The position numbers and the translations under genes were made by a program. From an uncultured Clostridia bacterium (GTDB lineage Bacteria; Bacillota; Clostridia; Christensenellales; Borkfalkiaceae), in contig CANRHB010000004.1 of NCBI GenBank assembly GCA_947630325.1, positions 54,650 to 118,649 on the forward strand: 64,000 bases of DNA. Direction: 5' to 3'. Below, piece by piece: positions 51,423 to 59,296 of this stretch (its first letter is position 1; each line of letters starts with the position of its first letter). The notes under the pieces are model-generated. The model searched no databases, was not told the DNA's origin, and was given only the letters and a program-made list of their open reading frames with translations.

Positions 51423-53432
51423 CTATGCCAGCGGGAGGGTGGCAGAAAAGACGGTCAAGTTTTCTCTGCGCTCATACGTCAATTCACCGTGCATCGTCTC
51501 GATCGCATTTTTTGCCAAGAAAAGGCCGAGGCCCGAATTGTTTTCGGAGGGGTTGCCCGAAACAAAGGGCGCAAAGACGTTTTGATCGGTCGTAATTCCC
51601 CGTCCGTCGTCTATGACGTCGAGGCGGCAAATTCCTCTGCGCTTAACGGCCGTCACAGACAAATGGGAGCAAAACGAGTGCTCGATCGCATTCAAAACCA
51701 AGTTGAAGATCACACTCTCCAAGGCAACTTTTTTGGCGTAAACATTCAACGTTTCGGGCAGTGTGACCGTCAAAATAATTCCGTTCGCCTCGCAGTCGGG
51801 GCGCAGGTCGTCCGTCACGCTCTGCACGATCTTGCTCAAATTTACCGCTTCGGACTGCTCAGCAACGTAATTCTGCTTGCCGTATTTTCCGATCTCGGCA
51901 AAGTCTTTTTTGAGTTCGGCATTTTTTTGCAATAAGTGATCCACTTTCGAAACCAATTCGGGGGCAGAGAGATTTTTCCGCAGATCGTTCAGAGAATCGT
52001 TCATTCCGACGACGGTTCTATTCATGTCATGGCTGACATACAGCAAAATTTTGTCCCGATCGGCAAGAACATTCTTGAGACTCTGCGTCTGCCGCTCCAC
52101 TTCCTGTTCGAGGTTGGTGGTAAGATAGCGGTTGTGTATTTCGGCAGTGATAAATTCGCGCAGTCCCAAAATAAACGTGATGCTCAGTTCCCCGAGATAC
52201 AGCCAAAAGGAGGGGGATAGCATGATAAACGGGATGGGTTGATCGGCAAACAAGGCCGAGACGGTGGCAACGCCCGCGATGACGGTGTTGAGCCGCAGTC
52301 CCAAGGGTTTATTTTTATATACGTCGCGTATGGTAGAGGCGAAGATCACAAGGATGCAAGCGAACACCAAGGCGATGTAGGTATAGCACACCGCCCTATA
52401 CGCGGGTACGCTCGTGCAGAAGGTCGAAATAAACGCAAGCACAGTCGCGGCGACGGTAGCGGCGCTTGTCAGATATAAAACGGGGATCTTTCCGATTTTT
52501 TTGGGAAGATACAGTGACGCGGCGAAGAGGATAAAGCCCAAGGAGAAGCGGCGGACCGCACGCAAAAGATAGGGAACGGCCGTAGACCCGAACAGCGCGT
52601 AGGAGGAAATCAGCGCAAAGAAAATTCCGACGGCAAACAGCAGTTGCGGGAAAAAGGAAAAGGACTTCTTCAAAATACAGATCAAAAGGAAGAGCAGGAG
52701 GGTACCTGCGCCGATGATCGCACCGATCAGGAGAACGGAACGGTTTTGGTTTACGGCGCCGCGCACCGCCGTGTCCTCGCCGATGAGGACGGGCCCCATA
52801 AATCCAACAAAGTTGTCGTTGTCCGCTTCATAATGGATGGTTATTTTGCACTCTTTTGAGTATTTCCCATCCGCCGAGATGGGAACATCAAGGAACATGG
52901 GCTTTGTTGCCGTCTGGTGGGCAACGGCGTCGTCAAACTCGGAGGGCGAAGAGTAATTGAGATAATAGTCGATATTGTATCTATCGATCGTGCCGACGTA
53001 ATCTTTGTTTTCGTACTGCACAAACACACTGCACGCGGCAAATACGGGAGGGAGATATATGGTAAGATGCCAATTCCCGTCCGGCTTCAAGAGGGGCTTC
53101 AAACTCTCGCTCTGCGCCCATTCCTCCTGTGTAAGGGTGTCGATATAAAACCGGTAGGTCCCGCGCTTTGCGGGCTCTGCCGCATTCTCTTCGTTTGAAA
53201 CGGTTTCATTGAGCCCCGCAAATTCATTGGGAAGATAGTTGAACGATGTAAGTTCCATCACGCCGTGCACGTCTAAAATGGAGACGGCGTTCACCGAAGA
53301 GCCGTCGACCTCTTTTTCTCGGATGGGCGCGTCCGCCACCATGTTTTCTCTTGTGAAAAGCAAAACGAGCGAAAACACCGCGCAGAACACAAACAGCCCC
53401 ACCAAAATGAGCACGTTTCCGACCTTTTTCAT
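51423..53432 (-). CDS. Sensor histidine kinase with 7TMR-DISM-like sensor
   Basis: 669 residues. An N-terminal membrane span is followed by an extracellular beta-rich domain (~30-240), seven or so membrane segments (~245-460), a coiled-coil linker and a kinase core. The phospho-acceptor is in YVSHDMNRTVVG; the ATPase domain shows N box VIFNLVLNAIEHS, G1 DDGRGI and G2 NNSGLGLFLAK. The order matches 7TMR-DISM kinases, whose external domain often binds carbohydrates or other small ligands. Its ATG overlaps the stop of the response regulator gene (ATGA), so the longer upstream frame is rejected; GGGAGAAG lies at the right distance. Confidence 0.87.
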   Translation of the reverse strand: MKKVGNVLILVGLFVFCAVFSLVLLFTRENMVADAPIREKEVDGSSVNAVSILDVHGVMELTSFNYLPNEFAGLNETVSNEENAAEPAKRGTYRFYIDTLTQEEWAQSESLKPLLKPDGNWHLTIYLPPVFAACSVFVQYENKDYVGTIDRYNIDYYLNYSSPSEFDDAVAHQTATKPMFLDVPISADGKYSKECKITIHYEADNDNFVGFMGPVLIGEDTAVRGAVNQNRSVLLIGAIIGAGTLLLFLLICILKKSFSFFPQLLFAVGIFFALISSYALFGSTAVPYLLRAVRRFSLGFILFAASLYLPKKIGKIPVLYLTSAATVAATVLAFISTFCTSVPAYRAVCYTYIALVFACILVIFASTIRDVYKNKPLGLRLNTVIAGVATVSALFADQPIPFIMLSPSFWLYLGELSITFILGLREFITAEIHNRYLTTNLEQEVERQTQSLKNVLADRDKILLYVSHDMNRTVVGMNDSLNDLRKNLSAPELVSKVDHLLQKNAELKKDFAEIGKYGKQNYVAEQSEAVNLSKIVQSVTDDLRPDCEANGIILTVTLPETLNVYAKKVALESVIFNLVLNAIEHSFCSHLSVTAVKRRGICRLDVIDDGRGITTDQNVFAPFVSGNPSENNSGLGLFLAKNAIETMHGELTYERRENLTVFSATLPLA

Positions 53433-54106
53433 AATGCTTCTCCCGTAAAACAATAGCCCTTGTTGAACTCGGTGCGGATGACGTCGTTCGCGGGAATGGC
53501 GGCTTTTAGTTTTCTGCGGAGGGACGATAAGTGCGTCCGTATCGTTGTCGTGCCCATACTCGGCGCGCACCAAATTTCTTGATAAATTTCATCCGCGGTA
53601 AAATATCTGCCGCGGTTTTTGACGAGAAAGAATAAGATATTGAACTCGGACGGCGTCAGCGAAATGGGCATATTTTGGTATTTTACGGTGCGCGTGTTGG
53701 CGTTTACCGAAAACGCCCCGAAGGTTTCCACCGCGGCCGCTTTGGGCAACAGCCGCATCCCGATATGCGCCTCCAAAAGGCGCATGGAGCAGGGCTTTAC
53801 CACATAATCCACGGCGCCCGAGGTGAGCCCCGTCAAAATGGTGTCCTCTTCGTCTAAAGAGGAGAGGATAATGACGGGCGGCAATTCGGGAAACACCTTA
53901 AAGAGTTCCATTCCCATGCTGTTTTTGAGGACGAGGTCCAAAACAACGGCGTCGAAAACTTTCTCGGCCAAGAGTTCGGCGGCCTCTTCCACGTCCGACG
54001 CCGTAAAAACGGCATTTGTCGGGGAAAAATAGTCTGTCATTTCCTCTTTTAATCTTTCGTCGTCCTCTACAAAGAGCAGAGTTCTTTCGCAAACAGGATA
54101 TTTCAT
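53429..54106 (-). CDS. OmpR-type response regulator
   Basis: 225 residues. The receiver domain has the acidic pair VEDDER, phospho-acceptor Asp in AVVLDLVLK, Ser/Thr in ILSSLDE and Lys in YVVKPCS. The C-terminal winged helix is of the OmpR/PhoB kind (SLTPSEFNILFFLVKNRGRYFTADEIY, TTTIRTHLSSLRRKL, IRTEFNKGYCF). It forms a two-component system with the downstream kinase. ATG codons lie at 54112 and 54106; I prefer 54106 because CGGAA then has a 7-base spacing. Target genes are unknown. Confidence 0.87.
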   Translation of the reverse strand: MKYPVCERTLLFVEDDERLKEEMTDYFSPTNAVFTASDVEEAAELLAEKVFDAVVLDLVLKNSMGMELFKVFPELPPVIILSSLDEEDTILTGLTSGAVDYVVKPCSMRLLEAHIGMRLLPKAAAVETFGAFSVNANTRTVKYQNMPISLTPSEFNILFFLVKNRGRYFTADEIYQEIWCAPSMGTTTIRTHLSSLRRKLKAAIPANDVIRTEFNKGYCFTGEAL

Positions 54107-54453
54107 AAGCATTTCCGTTTTTTAATAGTTTCATTATACCAAAGAAAAAAATTCTATGCAAGCGGGAGAGCGTTCTTTCGCCGTTGTAACTCGTCAAGAA
54201 TTGTTAAGATTTTGTTTTGCGCGGGGTTTTGTATTGCTTCGATGACCGATTACGGAGACAGCCATCGGGAGCTTTTTCGAAGTATCAAGGATAGACCGCC
54301 ACACATTCGGCGGCATGAATGAAGCACGCCTATGCGACCGCTCTTTGCACATAAAACCGCCGAAAAACACAAAAAATCGGCCCAAACCAAACATTGCGGA
54401 ATATTCGGTTTGGGCTGACTATGATGAGCAAAGAAAAATCTCGACAGAATTTT
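54107..54453. other. Gap between the response regulator and the frameshifted TIR gene
   Basis: 347 bases. The only clear element is the minus-strand terminator at 54371-54415. A short ccgccacacattcggcgg / accgccgaaaa area (54297-54365) can fold but has no T-run. No gene is visible. Confidence 0.55.
54371..54415 (-). terminator. Terminator downstream of the frameshifted TIR gene
   Basis: GCCCAAACC (54380-54388) pairs with GGTTTGGGC (54407-54415); on the minus strand CGATTTTTT follows. Confidence 0.82.
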
Positions 54454-55205
54454 TTAGCTCGAAATTTTATTTAAGTATTTGGTAAATGCGTCAAGCTCTT
54501 TATCTGAAAGTGCGTCGGATAGAATATACACGGGAAACTTATTTATATCTAAAAAATATGGGGTTGTTTTATTTGATTCCGATTGCAGCATGACTATTGC
54601 GATTGATTGGTTTTTGCCGCGATCTTTCGCATAGTTGTATGCGCTGTAAAATTCGGCTAAACATTTTGGCGATTGCAGGCTCTTTTTAGAAGCAAGAAAA
54701 ACGTAGATTCCTTCAGTTACCGCGTCATGAATGGACTTTTCCATATTTGTCGCAAAATAATCTATGAATACGTTATATCCATTTGCTTGCAAATAAGAAC
54801 TTATTTTGTTCGCAGTTTCCGAATCGTAGCGGGAATAAGTTAGAAAAACTCTATTGCGTTTCAAAATTGCGGTAAGAGTTTGTAAGAATGAGATCAAGCT
54901 CCGACTGAAATCTTTTTCAATGTCTAATACATAAAACCGGCTTGCGTCAAGACTGCGGATATATTCAAGTTCTTTCTGTACCCAAGGAGATTTTTCAGAA
55001 TTTGTGCTTTTACAATATAAAAACACATTGCGCGCACGAATTTCGCGTTTTATGAAGTCTTCAAGTTCTTCGTTTTCATCGTCCAAACATTTTAAGAAAA
55101 AATTAAAGGATCACAGTCAAGGATTTCAAGAACATCCCGAATTTTACGGACCTTCTCTTCATCTTTGTGTGAATGAGATAAGAAAATGGTTATTCTGTTA
55201 TTCAT
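54454..55205 (-). pseudogene. Tandem-TIR gene, copy 1, frameshifted in an A/T run
   Basis: Starting at 55205 the minus strand reads MNNRITIFLSHSHKDEEKVR and goes on for 37 residues to a stop, exactly like the intact gene at 63066-63851, then the frame shifts. The cause is a run of six A (55097-55102, plus strand), where the intact copy has seven (63742-63748). After the shift the frame is open to 54454 and matches the rest of the intact protein: end of TIR 1 (SPWVQKELEYIRS) and a more divergent TIR 2 (RVFLTYSRYDSETANKI, VFLASKKSLQSPKCLAEF). A product from an internal ATG at 55086 would lack the first beta strand of TIR 1. It may be dead, or switched on and off by slippage. Confidence 0.8.
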
Positions 55206-55252
55206 TAGCTTTCTCCATCATTCCAAACATAAAATTCCAAAAACCACAATAA

Positions 55253-55288
55253 AGGCGAAGCCATCCCCAAATGGAAACGGGTTCGCCT
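55253..55288 (-). terminator. Terminator of the five-gene operon
   Basis: AGGCGAA (55253-55259) pairs with TTCGCCT (55282-55288), with TTATT following on the minus strand. It separates the operon from the tandem-TIR copy 1 start. Confidence 0.6.
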
Positions 55289-55362
55289 CTACTTTGCTTG
55301 ATGAACTCTTTGCGATTTCATTAGAAAAACTCGCTTACACAGTAATTATTTTATTCATCGTG

Positions 55363-56151
55363 TTACTCGCGCCAACTTTTATAAACAGAAGTCCTTGTTT
55401 CTTTCCTTTGATATTTATCGTTGTGTTTACTCCCTCTTGAAAAAAGTTTGCAAGTAAAGCTTGTACCAAAGTAGGAGATAAGTAGATTTTGTATCGCGGA
55501 ATCTTTTAGAAAGGCGCACGAGAAGATATCGATAAGCGCCGTTTTGGAAGCGATATCGTAGTGTACGGCAATGTGGCTTTGAGCAACGACAAGAAGACCA
55601 GAGATGGAGGTTGGACATTCGCTATGGTCAAAAATCACATAGGGGCGAGAAATTGGTAGCATGTTGATTTCATAGGCAATGTGGTCAAGCCAACGGTAGA
55701 TCCATTCCATCGTCATAGGGAAGTCACGTACTTCAATCATATAGTGCGGGCCGAAATCGGACGTAGGGTCCGTGGGCTGTTCCTCGACGCAATCAAGCAT
55801 ACGTCTGTCAATTAACTTGGAAGACACACGTTCGGCATACAGCCTGTTCTTTACGGTCGTTTCTGCAAGAGTAGCCGAGAAAAATTCATCAGAGAGGATA
55901 TCGACAAAATAGCAGGAGCGATAAGGGAATGTGTGAATGGTAATGTGCCCGCTTTTACACAAGATGAACGCACTCACACCCCCATCTTCTGCATCCTCGC
56001 AATAATAATAAGGAACAAGAAACGGTGGCATGATCGGATGTAACTTGAGTTCTGCCGCCACGTTTATGAGCAACTCGTTCACAGTCATGATATTGTTGGC
56101 GTTTTCTTCAATGGTCCCATATGAGTCCATAATAAAATGAAGATGCGGCAT
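55363..56151 (-). CDS. Double S-adenosylmethionine-decarboxylase-like protein
   Basis: 262 residues, about twice a bacterial SpeD. The first half begins HLHFIMDSYGTIEENAN and contains SGHITIHTFPYRSCYFVDIL (67-86), which parallels the SpeD processing-site region (S-H-x-x-I-H-T-W-P-E ... VD). The second half repeats the theme with HYMIEVRDFP (136-145) and QSHIAVH ... TALIDIFSC (191-212). SpeD cleaves itself before the Ser to make a pyruvoyl cofactor. Here the first motif has a Gly between Ser and His, and the second has Gln instead of Glu before Ser, so activity is uncertain. The setting, last gene of a TIR/ParA operon, is not that of polyamine synthesis. AAAGGAGT precedes the start, two bases after the previous stop. 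Confidence 0.65.
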   Translation of the reverse strand: MPHLHFIMDSYGTIEENANNIMTVNELLINVAAELKLHPIMPPFLVPYYYCEDAEDGGVSAFILCKSGHITIHTFPYRSCYFVDILSDEFFSATLAETTVKNRLYAERVSSKLIDRRMLDCVEEQPTDPTSDFGPHYMIEVRDFPMTMEWIYRWLDHIAYEINMLPISRPYVIFDHSECPTSISGLLVVAQSHIAVHYDIASKTALIDIFSCAFLKDSAIQNLLISYFGTSFTCKLFSRGSKHNDKYQRKETRTSVYKSWRE

Positions 56152-56153
56152 AT

Positions 56154-58391
56154 TTACTCCTTTTTATCTATGTGGTCTTTATAAATGTCGTCAAGCAACT
56201 TACATTCTACGATAAAAGGCTCTATCCACCACTTTTGATTACTGCGGATTACATTAGGAAGGCAATAATACATGGAATGCATATCGTAGGAAAATTCACT
56301 CAACACATTCACTTCCTTATGATAATCACCGACGTTATCGCGGTTAACATCTATTGTTAAGAACAGAGAAGCTGTATCGTAGCCGTCTTTGCTACTGTTG
56401 AAGCTGTAGAAGCTCGCTACCGCGGGCAAGATCGCATTTTGGAAATATTGGGTAGCATTTTCGGCAGGGTCAAAAGAGCCCGTTGCAAAAAAGCGCATGA
56501 TGCGGATCGCTTTTTTCCGCCACCAATCCGCGTTTTTCTCGGAGAGGTCTTCGACGGCATCAACATTAATCTCTTTTAAAAAGAGTTCCATATTCATGAT
56601 CTCATATCGTCCGAGAACCGTATACAACCATCTGCTCTCATTGGATCTACCGAAAATCGTTTCAGAACCATCTCTGCAACGGTGACAAAGCGCAAGGAAG
56701 CAACGCAAAAGCTCTAAAATTCCATCGTTCCCGAGATTGCCTACGATCTCCCATTCCTTGCGGGCAGCCGCTTCAAACCCCTTTTTGCATTCTTCCTGAA
56801 AAAGGCGGATCTCTTTGGCTGGCATGATGCGCCACTCGGACTTTTTATCATACTCGATTTTTTTCTCGCCGTAACCCAAAACACCCGCATAGAAGCAGGA
56901 AATGTGTTTGAGCGTCTCGCCAAATGTGTTCCGGATAACTTGGCATAATTCGGCGGAAGGGATATCTGCAGGTATCTGTTCAAGGGATTCCACCTCTTGT
57001 CCGATTCCGCACGCATAGTGAACCCGTCGTTCGTCATGCGAGAAAAGGAGAGCAGACATGATGATATCTGCCTTTGCCTCAGCCAAGAGCTCGGCGCGGA
57101 TATTTGCATAAGATTGCGTGCGCACGAATCTATCGCCGAATTGAAGTTGTCTAAAATCAATTAGCTGTTCTGCCCGCTCAGTAAAATCGGCGTTGCTTTG
57201 GATGGACTCAAGCTTTTCGGCAAAAGCCCTGCCAAAACGGTGGCGCAGATTGCGCAGGATAGGATATGCGATATTAGGGTCGGCGAGAAGCACCGTCTGT
57301 AATACACGTGAAGGGCTTGCCTCGATCAAAAGCATAACAATGACAGCATCCCAGTTACCGCTCCCTTTCTGATAGTAGGCGAACGCATCCGGATAAGTAT
57401 GGCGGAAAGTGTTTACAAGTGCCTCGCCGCATGGTCTGAAAGTTTCTCTCCCGAGAGCATCTGAAATGGCAAGCGCCAGATTCTTAACATATTTATAATT
57501 GATATTGAAGATTTGCTCGAACCCGGGCTTAAGCTGCGCCGTTTTAGGCATCTCGGGCGTCTTTGGGTTTAAGTAGGAATATACCGTCTCGGCATCCCAA
57601 GGGAGCGTATAGGGTGCGGCGAGTTCTGTGGGCGCCTTTGCGACGGGAGCATCTGAGAACACGGCATCTTGCGACGAACGAGAATTTTCGTACCGCACGA
57701 ACGTCTTTTCAAGGGATGCGAGATAATAAAATCTACGGCGCTTGCCTGTCTTAATACGGTGGATAAGCCCGTAGGTATTAACTGTCCCGTCCGGGAACGT
57801 AGCACAGGGGCAGATCTCAAACACATACCATCCCGCTTTCTCCGAGAAAACGAGCCGCGTCTCCCGCAAAAATGGGAAGAGAACGATGAGTTCACGTAAC
57901 TTTTTGTTGAGCGTATCAAGATTGTGCTGCTCGAGGCGCGAACTTACAAAGCTCAAGTTGACCATGGAGAAAAATTCTCCGAGCTTGGCTTGCGTAACTG
58001 CATAGCAACCGGGGAAATACTCCATGAGGCGAGATTCTTCGCCAAGCATGAAGTCAAACTGGATATCCGTCAGTACAAATTGGATGAGCTCGTTTGTGAT
58101 GGGGTATTCGGCGAATACCTTCTCCAGCGTGCGCATTACGCGCAGAGAATTTGCGTTCCCGTTGCGGAGACAACGGTCGAACGCACCCGTCTTTGTACGC
58201 GAGGAATCGTTGCGATTCCTCAGGTCGACATAACACGAAAACGCATACATGAAGGCGAGATTGAGGATGTTGCCGAATACGGTGTAGTAATTCAGATTAC
58301 TGCCGAACGGTTCGCTTCCGAGATTCTCGGTGAGATAATTGCGTATCCCTTCGTCGGGGACAAGGCGGATAAATTCTTGGTTGATATCCAT
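56154..58391 (-). CDS. Large protein of unknown family (operon gene 4)
   Basis: 745 residues, no signal peptide or clear membrane span. The sequence is mixed alpha/beta with stretches such as ENLGSEPFGSNLNYYTVFGN near the N-terminus, YYLASLEKTFVRYENSRSS around 225-245 and a mostly helical C-terminal half (RNTFGETLKHISCFYAGVLG, RWLYTVLGRYEIMNMELFLK). I recognise no catalytic motif. It is translated right after the ParA-like gene (two bases between stop and start) and right before the AdoMetDC-like gene, so the three are expected in fixed ratio, perhaps in one complex. Function unknown. Confidence 0.72.
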   Translation of the reverse strand: MDINQEFIRLVPDEGIRNYLTENLGSEPFGSNLNYYTVFGNILNLAFMYAFSCYVDLRNRNDSSRTKTGAFDRCLRNGNANSLRVMRTLEKVFAEYPITNELIQFVLTDIQFDFMLGEESRLMEYFPGCYAVTQAKLGEFFSMVNLSFVSSRLEQHNLDTLNKKLRELIVLFPFLRETRLVFSEKAGWYVFEICPCATFPDGTVNTYGLIHRIKTGKRRRFYYLASLEKTFVRYENSRSSQDAVFSDAPVAKAPTELAAPYTLPWDAETVYSYLNPKTPEMPKTAQLKPGFEQIFNINYKYVKNLALAISDALGRETFRPCGEALVNTFRHTYPDAFAYYQKGSGNWDAVIVMLLIEASPSRVLQTVLLADPNIAYPILRNLRHRFGRAFAEKLESIQSNADFTERAEQLIDFRQLQFGDRFVRTQSYANIRAELLAEAKADIIMSALLFSHDERRVHYACGIGQEVESLEQIPADIPSAELCQVIRNTFGETLKHISCFYAGVLGYGEKKIEYDKKSEWRIMPAKEIRLFQEECKKGFEAAARKEWEIVGNLGNDGILELLRCFLALCHRCRDGSETIFGRSNESRWLYTVLGRYEIMNMELFLKEINVDAVEDLSEKNADWWRKKAIRIMRFFATGSFDPAENATQYFQNAILPAVASFYSFNSSKDGYDTASLFLTIDVNRDNVGDYHKEVNVLSEFSYDMHSMYYCLPNVIRSNQKWWIEPFIVECKLLDDIYKDHIDKKE

Positions 58392-58393
58392 GG

Positions 58394-59290
58394 TCAGCTC
58401 TTACAAACAATCTCCGCAATCTTCTGGTAGCGGGATAAGGCGAACCGCTCGGTTTCTGTCAGCTTTGAAGAAGAGCGCAAAATATCCTCTTGCCACATGA
58501 AACGATCGATTTTGGGAACGCCGAACAGATCTCCCTCTAACATTTCGAGGTTGTAGTCGTTGTTTCCGCGCGCTACATTGTCTGCAAACGATTTCAGAAT
58601 CTCGGATTTGGCATATTCGGGATAACCCTTGACCCCGTCCGCATCCTCAATGTCGAGGGGTTCCGTGGGCACGACGTTAGGAATAACGATTATCTTTTTC
58701 CCACGAGCAATGCGCTCATCAAATTTATCGAAGAAACGCTGTGTACCTTCGCGGAACTGCTTGGTGGGCCGCAGACAACACATTATCGTATCGGCCGCCT
58801 GATTCGACCAGATCGCCGTGAGCTGGTCGCCGACCGCAGAGTCAAAGAGGATACCGCAACACTCGTAGTCGCTACACTCTTCGATAAAGTCGTTGACCTT
58901 CGTAAACTTTCCGTCATAGTTGCTTGTCCCAAGCGATCCGCCCGGTTCGGCAGGAAGGCACAGAATAGCATCGTGGGGATAGTTGAACCATTTCCCCACG
59001 CGGCACAGATGGCGGAAGAGCGTGTGATCACGCACGCTCTCAGCGGTATCGTCACGCGGGATGGTGCCCATCGTCCCGAATAACGCCTGTACGCTGAAAC
59101 GATCGATATCCGCATAGTCTTCAAGGTTGAAAAAGTAGGTGATACCGCAACTGTCAACATCCATATCCACGAGGATGAGCGGATGGTCAGGCGTAGCGTG
59201 TAAAATATCAGCGAGATAAGGAACAACGTTTAGAGCCAACGTGCTGCGCCCCGCACCGCCTTTATAGGAAAAACAAGAGATCTTTTTCAT
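58394..59290 (-). CDS. ParA/MinD-like ATPase with KGGAGRST P-loop
   Basis: 298 residues. The deviant Walker A motif is YKGGAGRST at residues 9-17: the signature Lys of the ParA/MinD group (KGG) is kept, but the P-loop Lys is Arg. Switch I/Walker A' region LILVDMDVDSCG and switch II ILFDSAVGDQL follow the ParA order. A subgroup with KGGVGRT/S loops, often next to TIR or TPR genes, is known to me from annotation experience; it is not plasmid partition. A dimerising, nucleotide-switched scaffold or sensor role is likely. The gene starts six bases after the preceding stop and ends two bases before the next start. Confidence 0.82.
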   Translation of the reverse strand: MKKISCFSYKGGAGRSTLALNVVPYLADILHATPDHPLILVDMDVDSCGITYFFNLEDYADIDRFSVQALFGTMGTIPRDDTAESVRDHTLFRHLCRVGKWFNYPHDAILCLPAEPGGSLGTSNYDGKFTKVNDFIEECSDYECCGILFDSAVGDQLTAIWSNQAADTIMCCLRPTKQFREGTQRFFDKFDERIARGKKIIVIPNVVPTEPLDIEDADGVKGYPEYAKSEILKSFADNVARGNNDYNLEMLEGDLFGVPKIDRFMWQEDILRSSSKLTETERFALSRYQKIAEIVCKS

Positions 59291-59296
59291 ATCGGT

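Noticed and set aside
55186-55440. 84-residue plus-strand ORF between the operon and tandem-TIR copy 1
   Set aside because: It covers the terminator hairpin and the start region of the minus-strand TIR gene; no ribosome binding site.
58394-59290. ParA-like gene as plasmid partition system
   Set aside because: No ParB-like gene or iteron/parS-like repeats nearby, and the P-loop is atypical.
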